A stretch of DNA of 64,000 nt from Silanimonas sp. (GCA_026005095.1 BPKK01000004.1:1-64000); one strand, 5' to 3'. Numbered from the stretch's first letter, positions 8,172 to 16,786 are shown. Made by a program: numbers and translations. The notes: generated from the letters alone by a model not told the origin.

Positions 8172-9917
8172 TCACTCCTCGATCGGTCGGATACTGCCTT
8201 CCACCAGCTCGGCGCCCTGCGCCAGCAGCTGCTGCACGATGGGGTCGGAGCGGAAGCGCGCCTCGGCCTCGCGCTGGCGCTCGGATTTCTCGCGCTGCTG
8301 GCGGTCGAACAGAGTCTCGCCTGAGGCAGCGGCGGCAGACTCGGTGAAACGCAGCGCGGGAGGGCGACCGAACAGCGGCGCCAAGGCTTCGGCGAGGCGG
8401 CGCACGCTGATGTCGGTCTTCATCGCCTCGCCCTCAGGCGGCAGGGCGAGAGTGAGTCCTTCGGCATCGCCGGCGACGAAGCGGGCATGGGCGGCGAGCT
8501 GCCCCGCCGGGCCGCCCACCGCCTGCTGCTGCAAGGCTTCCAGCCAGTCCTCGTGGGAGGCGATCGGCACCCGGGCCGGCGAGGCCGACGGCACCGGCAT
8601 CGCCAGCGCGGCATTGCCGAGGGCGTCCGTAGCCTCGGCGCGCGGCGGCTCGGCACGGGTCTCGGCGAAGGGCGAGGGCGGGGCCTTGCGCGGCGGCGCG
8701 GCGGGTTCGGGGCCGCTGGCGAAGGGCGAAGGCGGCGCCCTGCGCGGCGGCGCCGGAGCCTCCACCACCGGCACGGCCACGCCACGCCCGGTGTCGGCAC
8801 GGCCGCGCACGGCCCCGGCCTCGCCGGACGCACCGGCTCCCAGTGGCTGGAAGGCCAGCATCCTGAGCAAACTCATCTCGAAGCCGACCCGCGGGCTCGG
8901 GGCCAGCGGCAGGTCACGCGCGCCGGTAATGGCCATCTGGTACCAGAGCTGCACCAGCTCGGGTGGTACCTGCGAGGCGAGCGCCTCCACGTCCACGCCA
9001 TCCACCGGGCGCGCCGCCTCCGGCACCAGTTGCTTTACCTGCACGGCATGCAAGGCGGCTGCCAAGTCGTCCAGTACCTGGGCATAGTCGGGCGAGAAAG
9101 CGGCCATGGCCTCCACCTGCGCCAGCAGGGCCGGGCCATCGCCGGCGGCCAGCGCCGCCAGCAGTCCGCCGATGGCCTGATGATCGAGGGTGCCGAGCAT
9201 GGCGTGCACGGCCTCGGCCGTGAGCTGCCCGCCGCTGTAGGCAATGGCCTGGTCGAGCAACGAGAGGCCGTCGCGCAGCGAGCCGTCCGCCCCGCGCGCC
9301 AGCAGAGCGAGCGCCGCATCCTCGGCCGGAATGCCTTCGGCATCCACGATGCGCCGCATCTGCCCTTCGATCTGCTCCTGCTCCAGCCGCCGCAGGTTGA
9401 ACTGCAGACAGCGGGAGAGCACCGTCACCGGCAGCTTCTGCGGGTCGGTGGTGGCGAGCAGGAACTTCACATGTTCCGGCGGCTCTTCCAGCGTTTTTAG
9501 CAATGCGTTGAAGGCACTCTTCGAGAGCATGTGCACCTCGTCGATGAGGTACACCTTCACCCTTCCGCGCGAGGGTAGGTACTGGGCGTTGTCGATCAGT
9601 TCGCGCACGTCGTCCACGCCGGTGTGGCTGGCGGCGTCGATCTCGATCAGGTCGACGAAGCGGCCGGCGTCCACGTCCACGCACACCGCACATTCGCCGC
9701 AGGGGTCGGCGCCGCTGCCGCGCTCACAGTTGAGCGACTTGGCGAAGATGCGCGAGATCGTGGTCTTGCCTACGCCGCGGGTGCCTGTGAACAAGAAAGC
9801 GTGGTGCACGCGCCCGGACTCCAGCGCATTCGACAGGGCACGCACCACGTGCTCCTGCCCCACGAGTTCGGAGAAGCGCCGCGGGCGCCACTTCCGTGCG
9901 AGAACGAGATAGGCCAT
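8172..9917 (-). CDS. dnaX: DNA polymerase III subunit tau/gamma
   Basis: Clamp-loader ATPase, 581 residues from MAYLVLARKW. Walker A GTRGVGKT is at 45-52, the zinc cysteines are C64, C73, C76 and C79, Walker B LIDE is at 124-127, and sensor 1 is LLATTDPQKLPVTVLSRC. Residues about 370-470 form a proline-rich linker containing a duplicated APPR(R/K)APPSPFA unit, and the C-terminal tau domain (KTDISVRRLAEALAPLFGRP) contacts the polymerase and helicase. No A-AAA-AAG-like slippery heptamer was seen, so there is no visible signal for a frameshifted gamma form. The in-frame ATG 54 bases upstream adds residues not found in the family. Confidence 0.95.
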   Translation of the reverse strand: MAYLVLARKWRPRRFSELVGQEHVVRALSNALESGRVHHAFLFTGTRGVGKTTISRIFAKSLNCERGSGADPCGECAVCVDVDAGRFVDLIEIDAASHTGVDDVRELIDNAQYLPSRGRVKVYLIDEVHMLSKSAFNALLKTLEEPPEHVKFLLATTDPQKLPVTVLSRCLQFNLRRLEQEQIEGQMRRIVDAEGIPAEDAALALLARGADGSLRDGLSLLDQAIAYSGGQLTAEAVHAMLGTLDHQAIGGLLAALAAGDGPALLAQVEAMAAFSPDYAQVLDDLAAALHAVQVKQLVPEAARPVDGVDVEALASQVPPELVQLWYQMAITGARDLPLAPSPRVGFEMSLLRMLAFQPLGAGASGEAGAVRGRADTGRGVAVPVVEAPAPPRRAPPSPFASGPEPAAPPRKAPPSPFAETRAEPPRAEATDALGNAALAMPVPSASPARVPIASHEDWLEALQQQAVGGPAGQLAAHARFVAGDAEGLTLALPPEGEAMKTDISVRRLAEALAPLFGRPPALRFTESAAAASGETLFDRQQREKSERQREAEARFRSDPIVQQLLAQGAELVEGSIRPIEE

Positions 9918-9988
9918 GTCGCGCCCCGAAAACCGGCCTGCATTGTGCCAACCGCACGCGGCCTCCGCCATGCCGGCCGCCGGCGCAT

Positions 9989-10017
9989 TTGTGCCGGCGC
10001 CGGCAGGCCGGTATCAT
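9989..10017 (+). promoter_or_regulatory. Predicted sigma-70 promoter for tRNA-Ser(GGA) and ffs
   Basis: A -35 box TTGTGC (9989-9994) and a -10 box TATCAT (10012-10017) are separated by exactly 17 bases. The expected start, about 10024, lies some 50 bases before the tRNA. The next RNA gene, ffs, begins 27 bases after the tRNA with no new promoter visible, so both are probably on one transcript. Confidence 0.55.
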
Positions 10018-10075
10018 TGGCGTTTCCTCAGGGCCGCGCCTGGATGCCGGGCTGGGGAAACCGCGCTGCGGGCGT

Positions 10076-10168
10076 GGACAGGTGTCCGAGTGGTTGAAGG
10101 AGCACGCCTGGAAAGTGTGTAAGCGGCTAAACCCCGCTTCGCGGGTTCGAATCCCGCCCTGTCCGCCA
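10076..10168 (+). tRNA. tRNA-Ser(GGA)
   Basis: Class II tRNA of 93 bases with encoded CCA. The acceptor stem GGACAGG pairs with CCTGTCC, the discriminator is G, the anticodon loop CTGGAAA gives GGA, the long variable arm is present, and the T-loop reads GGTTCGAATCC. It lies just upstream of the SRP RNA gene. Confidence 0.96.
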
Positions 10169-10195
10169 ATCGCAGCCGTACGACCTCCTCCATGG

Positions 10196-10301
10196 CGGCC
10201 CCGTTGGCGCCTCCGCGACGGTAGGCCGAAAACCCCGCCAGGCCCGGAAGGGAGCAACGGTATCGGCTGATCCGGGTGCCGGAGTCACGCTGGCGGGGCC
10301 G
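10196..10301 (+). ncRNA. ffs: 4.5S RNA, signal recognition particle RNA (bacterial small type)
   Basis: About 106 bases folding as one long hairpin, with terminal pairing CGGCCCC (10196-10202) / GGGGCCG (10295-10301). The apical part contains the invariant SRP motif AGGCCCGGAAGGGAGCA with the GGAA tetraloop region and the asymmetric-loop partner GGTGCCGGAG that bind Ffh. The protein partner ffh is encoded at 48485-49861. The last 17 bases overlap the 3' end of the convergent metallo-beta-lactamase-fold gene. Confidence 0.92.
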
Positions 10302-11052
10302 TCACCATTTCCGCCGAAGAGGGTGGCAGCGGCACCCGCTCCCCGGGCCGCGCCACGCGGTGCCCGCGGGCGCGCATGGCCTCCCCGTCCGCCGCGCTGG
10401 CGTAGTGGTAGAGCAGGCAGCGCGCCAGCAGTTCCTCGGGGTATTCGCGCTCGAGCTCGTCGAGGCCGGAGTGCGAAGGATTGCCGGCAAGGCCACAGTC
10501 GTGGGCCACGAGCTCGCCGGCGTCGGCCATGGCCGCCAGCACCTCGGGAATCGGTCGGGTGTCGCCGGTCCAAACGAGGCTGCCGCGCAGACGCAGGCCG
10601 AAGGCGGTGTCCGGGCGGTGGTGGCGCACCGGGAACACTTCGAAGCGCCAGCCCCCATGCCAGAAGCCCTCGCTCACCGGCACCAACTGGAAGGCATCCC
10701 AGAAGTTCGCCCCGCCCTCGGCCAGCACGCCGGGGTAGTCGGCAAGCCGCCGCTGCAGGTGCGGCACTACCGGCGCCGGCACGTAGAGGCGCACCCGGCC
10801 GCGTAGCGCACGATCGAAATAAGCGGCATAGAACAGCCGCTCCAGCCCAGCCACGTGATCCATGTGCACGTGGGTGATGAAAAGCGCCGTGGGCAGGCCG
10901 CCGTAGGCCGCAAGATAGGCGCTCAGGGCTTCCTGGCCGCAGTCGATCATCAGCAGCGGCGCGCCCTCGCGCTCGATCACGCCGGAGGCCGCGCCGAGCT
11001 GCGGCGCCGCCCCAGCATTACCCACGCCGAGGAAATGCAGGGTGAGGCTCAC
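10285..11052 (-). CDS. Metallo-beta-lactamase-fold hydrolase (RNase Z-like subgroup)
   Basis: 255 residues from a GTG start that overlaps the kdkA stop (GTGA). The start VSLTLHFLGVGNAG and the metal motif HVHMDH (61-66) within FITHVHMDHVAGL define the fold; later ligands are likely the H in PVRHHRPD, the D in VWTGDTRP and a C-terminal H. The LHFLGVGNA opening and GDTRPIPE resemble RNase Z and related phosphodiesterases, but the flexible-arm motif of RNase Z is not seen, so the substrate is left open. The coding 3' end runs into ffs on the opposite strand. Confidence 0.85.
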   Translation of the reverse strand: MSLTLHFLGVGNAGAAPQLGAASGVIEREGAPLLMIDCGQEALSAYLAAYGGLPTALFITHVHMDHVAGLERLFYAAYFDRALRGRVRLYVPAPVVPHLQRRLADYPGVLAEGGANFWDAFQLVPVSEGFWHGGWRFEVFPVRHHRPDTAFGLRLRGSLVWTGDTRPIPEVLAAMADAGELVAHDCGLAGNPSHSGLDELEREYPEELLARCLLYHYASAADGEAMRARGHRVARPGERVPLPPSSAEMVTAPPA

Positions 11053-11765
11053 TGCAGGGCCTCCGCATGCGCCGCGCGCAAGCGCGCCATGCCGGCGCGG
11101 ATGGCGGCATCGGGGACGCCCCGGGAATGCTTCAGGAGCGAGCGTTCGAGACGATCGAGCTCGGCACCGCACCAGCGCCCCGGCCCGCCCTCGCGCCGCC
11201 CGCGGTCCCAGTCGATCACTGCGAAGCGGCCATCCTCGCAGCGCAGCACATTGCGAGCATTGAGATCCGGATGGCGGGCGCCGTGGCGGTGGAAGCGGGC
11301 GATGCACTGCCCCACCGCCTCCCAGGGCACACCATCCACACTGGCCTGCACCAGCGCCATGAGATCGGTGCGTGCCGGCAGACGCTGCATCAGCAGGGCG
11401 GCGCGATAGAACGGCCCCTCGCGCCACCAGGCAGCGGCGATCGGCCCCGGCACCGGCAGACCGAGGCCGGCGAGCTCCTCCAGCAGGCGCAGTTCGCGCA
11501 CGCAGCGCAGGCGCTCCACGCCAGTGAACAGGTAATGCTCGCGGCTCAGCCGGGCCACCCAGCCGCCGCGCCGGTAGAAGCGCAGCACGCCAGTACCGAA
11601 AGGGCCTTCGACATACCAGGCACCGCCGCGGCCTCCATCGCTGATCGGCAGGGCATTGGCGCCGTAGCGCGGCACTTCGAACCATTCCGGGCGCGCATGC
11701 CCGGCCCATGCCGCGGCAGCATGGACTCCGGCCACGCCATCGGCGATCGACTCGGGCGCTATCAT
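11049..11765 (-). CDS. kdkA: 3-deoxy-D-manno-octulosonic acid (Kdo) kinase
   Basis: 238-residue lipopolysaccharide kinase that phosphorylates the Kdo of lipid A-Kdo at O-4 in bacteria with a single Kdo. The kinase-like catalytic loop is HPDLNARNVL with catalytic Asp167, and the metal-binding motif is VIDWDRG with Asp185. Length agrees with KdkA of Haemophilus and Xanthomonas (about 240). It is divergent from a heptosyltransferase-type gene, with only 27 bases between the two starts, consistent with LPS inner-core assembly. It is coupled by 4 bases to the downstream metallo-hydrolase gene. Confidence 0.9.
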   Translation of the reverse strand: MIAPESIADGVAGVHAAAAWAGHARPEWFEVPRYGANALPISDGGRGGAWYVEGPFGTGVLRFYRRGGWVARLSREHYLFTGVERLRCVRELRLLEELAGLGLPVPGPIAAAWWREGPFYRAALLMQRLPARTDLMALVQASVDGVPWEAVGQCIARFHRHGARHPDLNARNVLRCEDGRFAVIDWDRGRREGGPGRWCGAELDRLERSLLKHSRGVPDAAIRAGMARLRAAHAEALQ

Positions 11766-11792
11766 GCGGCGCAGTCTAGCAAGGCCCCTCGC

Positions 11793-12839
11793 GTGCCCGC
11801 CCCGCCGTCGTCCGTCTGCCTGTTCCGGCTCTCCGCGCTTGGCGATGCCACCCATGTGGTGCCCGTCGTGCGCGCTCTGCAACGCCACCGCCCCGGCATC
11901 GCCCTCACCTGGGTGATCGGCAAGGCCGAAGCGAAGCTGCTCGAAGGCCTCGAGGGCGTGGAGTTCATCGTCTTCGACAAGAAGGCGGGCGTAAGCGGGG
12001 TGCGCTCCCTGCGCCGGGCTCTGGCCGGTCGGCGTTTCGACGCCCTGCTGCAGATGCAACTCGCGCTGCGCGCCAACCTGCTCTCCCGGTTGGTGCGCGC
12101 GGAGCGCCGCATCGGCTATGACAGGGCGCGCAGCAAGGAAGGCCACGCCCTTGCCATCAACGAGCGTATCGCGCCCGGCCACCACCACGTGCTCGACGTG
12201 TTCGGCCGCTTCGCCGAGGCCTTGGGCTGCCCCATGGACCGGGTGGAATGGCGCCTGCCGGTGCCCGCAGAAGCCCGTGACTGGGCCGCTGCCACCCTGC
12301 CCGGCGACACCCCCACCCTGCTCGTCTCGCCCTGTTCCAGCCATCCGCTGCGCAACTGGCGAAGCGAGCGCTACGCCGCGGTGGCCGGCGTGGCCCTGGC
12401 GCGCGGCTGGCGAGTGGTGCTCTGCGGCGGGCCTTCCGCGCTGGAACGCCGGATGGGCGATGCCATCCTTGCCGCCCTGCCGCGGCACGAAGGCGTTCAG
12501 GATCTGATCGGCAAGGACACTTTCAAACGCTTCCTTGCCCTGTGCGAGCGCGCCTCGATCCTCCTTGGCCCCGATTCCGGGCCGGTGCACATGGCCAATG
12601 CCATGGGCTGCCGGGTGATCGCCCTGCATGCCTGCACCGATGCCGAGCGCAGCGGCCCTTACAGCGACCGGCGCTGGTCGCCGAACCGCTATGCCGAGGC
12701 CGCCGAACGCTTCCTCGGCCGGCCGGCCTCGGCCCTGCCCTGGGGCAAGCGCATCGAGTTCGAGGGGGTGATGGACCTCGTCACCGTGGACGAGGTGGTG
12801 GAACGCTTCGAGGCCTGCGCCCGCGATCTCGGCGCCTGA
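11793..12839 (+). CDS. Glycosyltransferase family 9 protein (ADP-heptose:LPS heptosyltransferase type)
   Basis: 348 residues from a GTG start (VPAPPSSVCLFRLSALGDAT). The N-terminal LFRLSALGDATHVVPVVRAL is the GT9 signature (RxxxLGDxxxxxP). The donor half contains VSPCSSHPLRNW, LCGGPSALE, DLIGKDTFKRFLAL and GPDSGPVHMANAMG, where the GPDSG loop binds the nucleotide-sugar. Such enzymes add heptose to the LPS core. It fits with the divergent kdkA. The true start is slightly uncertain because the 27-base gap leaves no room for its own promoter. Confidence 0.9.
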   Translation: MPAPPSSVCLFRLSALGDATHVVPVVRALQRHRPGIALTWVIGKAEAKLLEGLEGVEFIVFDKKAGVSGVRSLRRALAGRRFDALLQMQLALRANLLSRLVRAERRIGYDRARSKEGHALAINERIAPGHHHVLDVFGRFAEALGCPMDRVEWRLPVPAEARDWAAATLPGDTPTLLVSPCSSHPLRNWRSERYAAVAGVALARGWRVVLCGGPSALERRMGDAILAALPRHEGVQDLIGKDTFKRFLALCERASILLGPDSGPVHMANAMGCRVIALHACTDAERSGPYSDRRWSPNRYAEAAERFLGRPASALPWGKRIEFEGVMDLVTVDEVVERFEACARDLGA

Positions 12840-12840
12840 C

Positions 12841-13260
12841 TCAGGGCCGCGGCGGGGCAGCGCCCGGCGCGCGGTAGTCCTGGTAGCTCTTCTCTTCCAC
12901 GTAAGTCGAGCCGAGCCGCAGGTTGATGTCCTTCTTCACCCGGGCGCGTTCGTCGTTCTCGAAATACACCGCGCGGGCAAGGCGGATGAACTCTTCATCG
13001 AAGGCCTGCGCCTTCTCCTTCAGGCGGATGTCGTCCTCGATCTCCCAGAGACGCTCGTTCACCGCTTTCAACGCCGCCATCAGGTCGCGGATGTCGATGA
13101 CCGAGGCCGGATGCGCCGCCCAGGTGGCGCGCAGGGCCTCGAGTTCACGGCGTACGTTGGCCAGCTTCGCCTCGTCGCGGATGCGCTCAGACTTGATCTC
13201 GAGGATGGCGATCTTGTCGAGGAGTTCGCCGAAGGACACCGGCACGCTGATTTCGGACAT
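12841..13260 (-). CDS. DUF6165 family protein
   Basis: 139-residue soluble, mostly helical and highly charged protein starting MSEISVPVSFGELLDKIAIL, a wording I associate with the DUF6165 family. No catalytic motif is visible; KSERIRDEAKLANVRRELEAL and NERLWEIEDDIRLKEKAQAF suggest coiled-coil helices. Homologues often sit near LPS or polysaccharide glycosyltransferase genes, as here, but no function is established. A GTG one codon upstream (13263) is an alternative start. It is tail-to-tail with the glycosyltransferase gene, one base apart. Confidence 0.8.
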   Translation of the reverse strand: MSEISVPVSFGELLDKIAILEIKSERIRDEAKLANVRRELEALRATWAAHPASVIDIRDLMAALKAVNERLWEIEDDIRLKEKAQAFDEEFIRLARAVYFENDERARVKKDINLRLGSTYVEEKSYQDYRAPGAAPPRP

Positions 13261-13266
13261 CACGGT

Positions 13267-14487
13267 CTAGCTCGCGGGGAGGGGCGACAGTCTAGCGCGG
13301 CGGCGGCGCACCCAGCCGAGCACGGGCCGCTCCAGCAGCCACCAGGACAGCAGGGCGATGGGCAAGGTGAGCAGCAGGCTGGCAAGCGCAAAGCCCTCCA
13401 CGCCCCAATGCGGCGGCACGAAGCCGCCGAGCTGCTGGCGCAGCAGCCACTGCACCGGGTAATGCCAGAGATAAAGCCCGTAACTCACCACGCCAAGGCC
13501 ATGCAGCGGTGCTGCGGCGAGCCGCCACGCCCGCCCACCGCCTGCCGGCATCGCAAGCGCGGCATACAGCAGGCCCAGCGCCGGCAGGGTGGTGAGCAGG
13601 GGCCAGGCCCAGGTAAAGGGACGGGCATCCACCACTCCGTTGTAGGGCCGGTCACCGCCGAGCAGGGGCAGGACCGAGAGCAGGGCCAGGGCGATCACGG
13701 CGAGCAGCAGGGCGCCGGCCATGCCGCCTCGCCCCGCCCTGCCCGGCCTTCCCGCCCTGCTCCCGACATCTCCCGGCAAAGGGCGCCGGCGCCCGGCCGG
13801 GGCATCGGAAACCGCGGCCGCCCCGTTCGAGGCCCAGGCTCCGCTCCACCAGGCCGCCAGCACCGCGCCGGCCACGAACTGCACCCAGCGTCCCGGCGCA
13901 TGCTCGGCCCAGCCGATGCGCTGTTCGATGCCGATGTCCATGGCGGCGATCGCGCCACGCCAGAGCAAGGTGAGCAGGGCCGCCGCGAGCAGGAGTCCCA
14001 GGGCGCGACGGGGCGTACGCAGCGATGGCAGGACGAGCGGCAAGGAGAGATAGAACACCGCCTCCACGGCCAGGCTCCACCAGGGGCCGAGATGGGCCGG
14101 CACCCAGGGCCAGGCATTCAGCCACAGCAGGCCATGCGCCAGCACGCTGCCGGCATCGGCCGGCTGCCAGCCGATGGCCTTCACTCCCAGCCCGCCGAGC
14201 AGGGCGAGCACGACAAGCTGCAGGTAGTAGGCCGGCAGCAGACGTGCCGCCCGCATCAGGTAAAGCCCCGGCCAGCCCCCTGGGGCGTGCAGCCAGCCAT
14301 ACGCCAACAGGAAGCCAGAGAGCACGAAGAACAGGTCCACGCCAAGCCAGCCCGCACGCAGCAGGGCGAGCCACGGGGCCTCGGCGCCGGGGGCCGGCGT
14401 GCCCCCCAGGGCCCAGGCATGGAAGAGCAGCACCCAGAGCGCCGCCAGCCCTCGCAGCCCGGTCAGGCCGGGCAGCCGCTCAGCCAT
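13267..14487 (-). CDS. Acyltransferase 3 family membrane protein
   Basis: 406 residues with about ten hydrophobic helices. Family marks are PGLTGLRGLAALWVLLFHAW at the N-terminus (with the conserved Arg and His), DLFFVLSGFLLAYGW, RAARLLPAYY and, near the C-terminus, SYGLYLWHYPVQWLL. These enzymes O-acylate sugars of LPS, exopolysaccharide or peptidoglycan. A cytoplasmic loop near residues 225-265 is unusually rich in Gly, Arg and Pro. The location next to DUF6165 and LPS genes suggests a cell-surface sugar as substrate, but this is inference. Confidence 0.88.
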   Translation of the reverse strand: MAERLPGLTGLRGLAALWVLLFHAWALGGTPAPGAEAPWLALLRAGWLGVDLFFVLSGFLLAYGWLHAPGGWPGLYLMRAARLLPAYYLQLVVLALLGGLGVKAIGWQPADAGSVLAHGLLWLNAWPWVPAHLGPWWSLAVEAVFYLSLPLVLPSLRTPRRALGLLLAAALLTLLWRGAIAAMDIGIEQRIGWAEHAPGRWVQFVAGAVLAAWWSGAWASNGAAAVSDAPAGRRRPLPGDVGSRAGRPGRAGRGGMAGALLLAVIALALLSVLPLLGGDRPYNGVVDARPFTWAWPLLTTLPALGLLYAALAMPAGGGRAWRLAAAPLHGLGVVSYGLYLWHYPVQWLLRQQLGGFVPPHWGVEGFALASLLLTLPIALLSWWLLERPVLGWVRRRRARLSPLPAS

Positions 14488-14544
14488 GCCCGGCGGCTCC
14501 CGCCGGCCTTTGCCGGCCGCCCCCGCCACGGCGGGAGGCGATGG

Positions 14545-14579
14545 AAAAAACGAAGGGCGCCCCGCGCGGGGACGCCCTT
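14545..14579 (-). terminator. Rho-independent terminator after tRNA-Ser(CGA)
   Basis: Inverted repeat AAGGGCG (14553-14559) / CGCCCTT (14573-14579) with an additional GC-rich inner stem, followed on the minus strand by CGTTTTTTCC (six A on the plus strand at 14545-14550). It lies just after the tRNA and before the acyltransferase start. Confidence 0.75.
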
Positions 14580-14587
14580 GCAGTGTC

Positions 14588-14678
14588 TGGCGGAGAGGGA
14601 GGGATTCGAACCCTCGAGGCGCTATGAACGCCTGCCTGATTTCGAGTCAGGTACAATCGACCACTCTGCCACCTCTCC
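14588..14678 (-). tRNA. tRNA-Ser(CGA)
   Basis: 91-base class II tRNA with encoded CCA. The acceptor GGAGAGG pairs with CCTCTCC, the anticodon loop CTCGAAA gives CGA, the long variable arm (GGCGTTCATAGCGCC on the sense strand) is present, and the T-loop is GGTTCGAATCC. Confidence 0.96.
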
Positions 14679-14754
14679 GGTGGAACTTCCGCGCGGCAGC
14701 CCGAAGCCGAGCACCCGACGGAGCCGCGCATCATACACGCCCCACCCCGCAGGC

Positions 14755-16743
14755 TCAAGGCGCGCCGGCGCCCGTGCCGCCGCGCGCCTGCAGCACGAAG
14801 GTGCCGCTCTGATGCCCGGCGAAGCGGATCGGGGCGAACTGCGGCTCCTGCACCACCGGCGAATCCAGGGTAGCCAGGGCGAGAGCCGCCGATACGTCCT
14901 GGTAGAGACGGGTGGCCTCGAGCACGCCGCGGCTGTCCTCCAGGACGTTGAGGAAGGCCTTGGCAAAATAGCTGTGCCCGCTCGCCCCCACGTCCGGCAC
15001 CGGCTGCACGCCGCCGGAGGTGAGCGCGAGACGGGCGCGCCCTGACGTGGCCTCCTTCAGCCAGCGCGCCATGCCGGCGGCATCGACGCTGGCGTCGGCC
15101 ACCGGCACCGAAGCGCGGGTCATGGTGCCGGAGTAACAGGAATCGGCCACCACCAGCACCCGCTTCGCCGGCAGGGTATCCAGAAGCTCGCTGATGGCAC
15201 GGTTCGAGATCCAGGACTCGGGGCGACCGGACAGGCCATCCGACGGCACCCAGTAGCCCTCTCCGCCCGCGGCGAGCTCGCCATGGCCGGCGTAGTAGAT
15301 GAGCAGGTTGTCGTTCTCGCCCAGCGTCTTGCGCATCGCATCGATGGCACTCAGGATCTCCAGCCGCGTGGCATTCAGCAGCAGCCGCGACTGGAAGCCG
15401 TAGCGCGATTCCAGCATCCGGGCCACCGCGGTGGCGTCGCGGGCGGCGCTGCGCAGGTCAGGGTAGTCGCTGCTGCCGTAGCGGTCGTTGCCGATGACGA
15501 TGGCGTGGAACTTGCCAAGCGCAAGGCCAGCCGTGGCCGGCGCCACCATGCCAGCACCATCGCTGCCCACGGCCATCAGGGTGAACTCCAGGGTGGCCGT
15601 GCCGCCATCGGGCCGGGTGGCGCTCACCACCACCGGCGTGCCGGCCTCGGCGGCCTGCAGCCGGGCCTGGAACAGGCCGGACTCGCCGATCGGCACCGCC
15701 GTGCCATTCACCGTGACCTCGCGCACGTCGCCGGCCCCGGCCACCCGACCGGTGATGGTGCGTTCGCCCGGCGCGCCGCGCACTACCGCTGCTGGGCGGC
15801 CGCGCATCGCCACCAGCGGTGGGTCGATCAGCTCCAGCCGCGCCACCAGGGCCGCACCGCCTTCGCCCACCCGCCGCTCCAAGCTGGCGATGAGATTGCG
15901 CTGGCGGGCAAGTTGTACTTCCTGATCGGCGAGCGAGTTCTCGAGCAGGCGCTGCAGAGCCACGTCATCGGCCTGCTTGGCCGCCTCGAGCTTGCGCCGT
16001 GTGGCCTCGAGCTCACTCCGGGCGGCCGAGAGGGCGCGCCGCCGCTCCTCGAGCTGCGTGGTGAGGCGCGCCACTTCGGCGCGCAGGGCCTCGGAGGTGG
16101 CGCGCTCGCGGGCCACGTCGGCCTCCAGCGCGCCGATGCGCTCGTCACGCTGCTGCAGCTCTGCCTGCACCACCGAGGCATAGAGCAATTCGTCCTCGAT
16201 ACCGGCCCCCCGACGGTAGAGGTTCACCGCCATGGCCGGGTCGCGGGCCACGCCCAGGCCCTCCTCGTAGAGCCAGCCGAGGTTGATCATGGCCCGCCGG
16301 TCGCCCTGGTCGGCGGCCTTTTTGAACCACTGGAAGGCCATGCCGTAATCAGGGTGGGTGCCGAGGCCCTTGGCATAGATCTCGCCCACCGCGTTCTGCG
16401 CCTCGGCGCTGCCGGCCATGGCCGCTTCCAGCCAGACCTTCAGGGCCGTCTGGTAGTTGGCGCGGTCGTAGGCCACGTACTCGCCACCACGGATCTGGCA
16501 GTCGGCCTGGGTGGTGCGGATCGGCCGCCGGGCGCTCATGAAGCTGGCCTGGCGGCCGAGCTGGCGGATCTGCCCCGGCAGCAGGCAGTCCACCACCATC
16601 AGGTCCTCGGCATTGCGCACGCTGGGCCCAGACTGGGCCGCGAGCGGCGGCGCGGCGGCGCCGGCAGCAAGGACCAGCAGGGCGCTGGCGAGCAGGGAGA
16701 TATGTCCTCGGGGCCAGGACGGGGGGGCATCGAGACGGATCAT
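14755..16743 (-). CDS. Exported caspase-family (C14) protein with Sel1-like repeats and coiled coil
   Basis: 662 residues with a distinctive layout. Residues 1-37 look like a signal peptide (LLASALLVLAAGAAAPPLAA). Two Sel1-like repeats follow at about 110-180 (AEAQNAVGEIYAKGLG, AMINLGWLYEEGLG). A coiled coil spans about 192-295 (QQRDERIGALEADVARERAT and similar). A small beta domain at about 305-395 has VTVNGTAVPIGESGLF. The caspase fold is at about 408-625, with His487 in YYAGHGE and Cys536 in VVADSCYSG, both catalytic residues present. Caspase-like proteins cleave after Arg/Lys or Asp; the target is unknown. It is divergent from the autotransporter gene, 115 bases between starts. Confidence 0.85.
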   Translation of the reverse strand: MIRLDAPPSWPRGHISLLASALLVLAAGAAAPPLAAQSGPSVRNAEDLMVVDCLLPGQIRQLGRQASFMSARRPIRTTQADCQIRGGEYVAYDRANYQTALKVWLEAAMAGSAEAQNAVGEIYAKGLGTHPDYGMAFQWFKKAADQGDRRAMINLGWLYEEGLGVARDPAMAVNLYRRGAGIEDELLYASVVQAELQQRDERIGALEADVARERATSEALRAEVARLTTQLEERRRALSAARSELEATRRKLEAAKQADDVALQRLLENSLADQEVQLARQRNLIASLERRVGEGGAALVARLELIDPPLVAMRGRPAAVVRGAPGERTITGRVAGAGDVREVTVNGTAVPIGESGLFQARLQAAEAGTPVVVSATRPDGGTATLEFTLMAVGSDGAGMVAPATAGLALGKFHAIVIGNDRYGSSDYPDLRSAARDATAVARMLESRYGFQSRLLLNATRLEILSAIDAMRKTLGENDNLLIYYAGHGELAAGGEGYWVPSDGLSGRPESWISNRAISELLDTLPAKRVLVVADSCYSGTMTRASVPVADASVDAAGMARWLKEATSGRARLALTSGGVQPVPDVGASGHSYFAKAFLNVLEDSRGVLEATRLYQDVSAALALATLDSPVVQEPQFAPIRFAGHQSGTFVLQARGGTGAGAP

Positions 16744-16786
16744 CGGGGGCTCCGGTCGGCCTACCGGCAGGCGCCGGCGACATGGC

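Noticed and set aside
8172-9917. Programmed frameshift in dnaX giving gamma
   Set aside because: No run of A-AAA-AAG or similar slippery heptamer was found.
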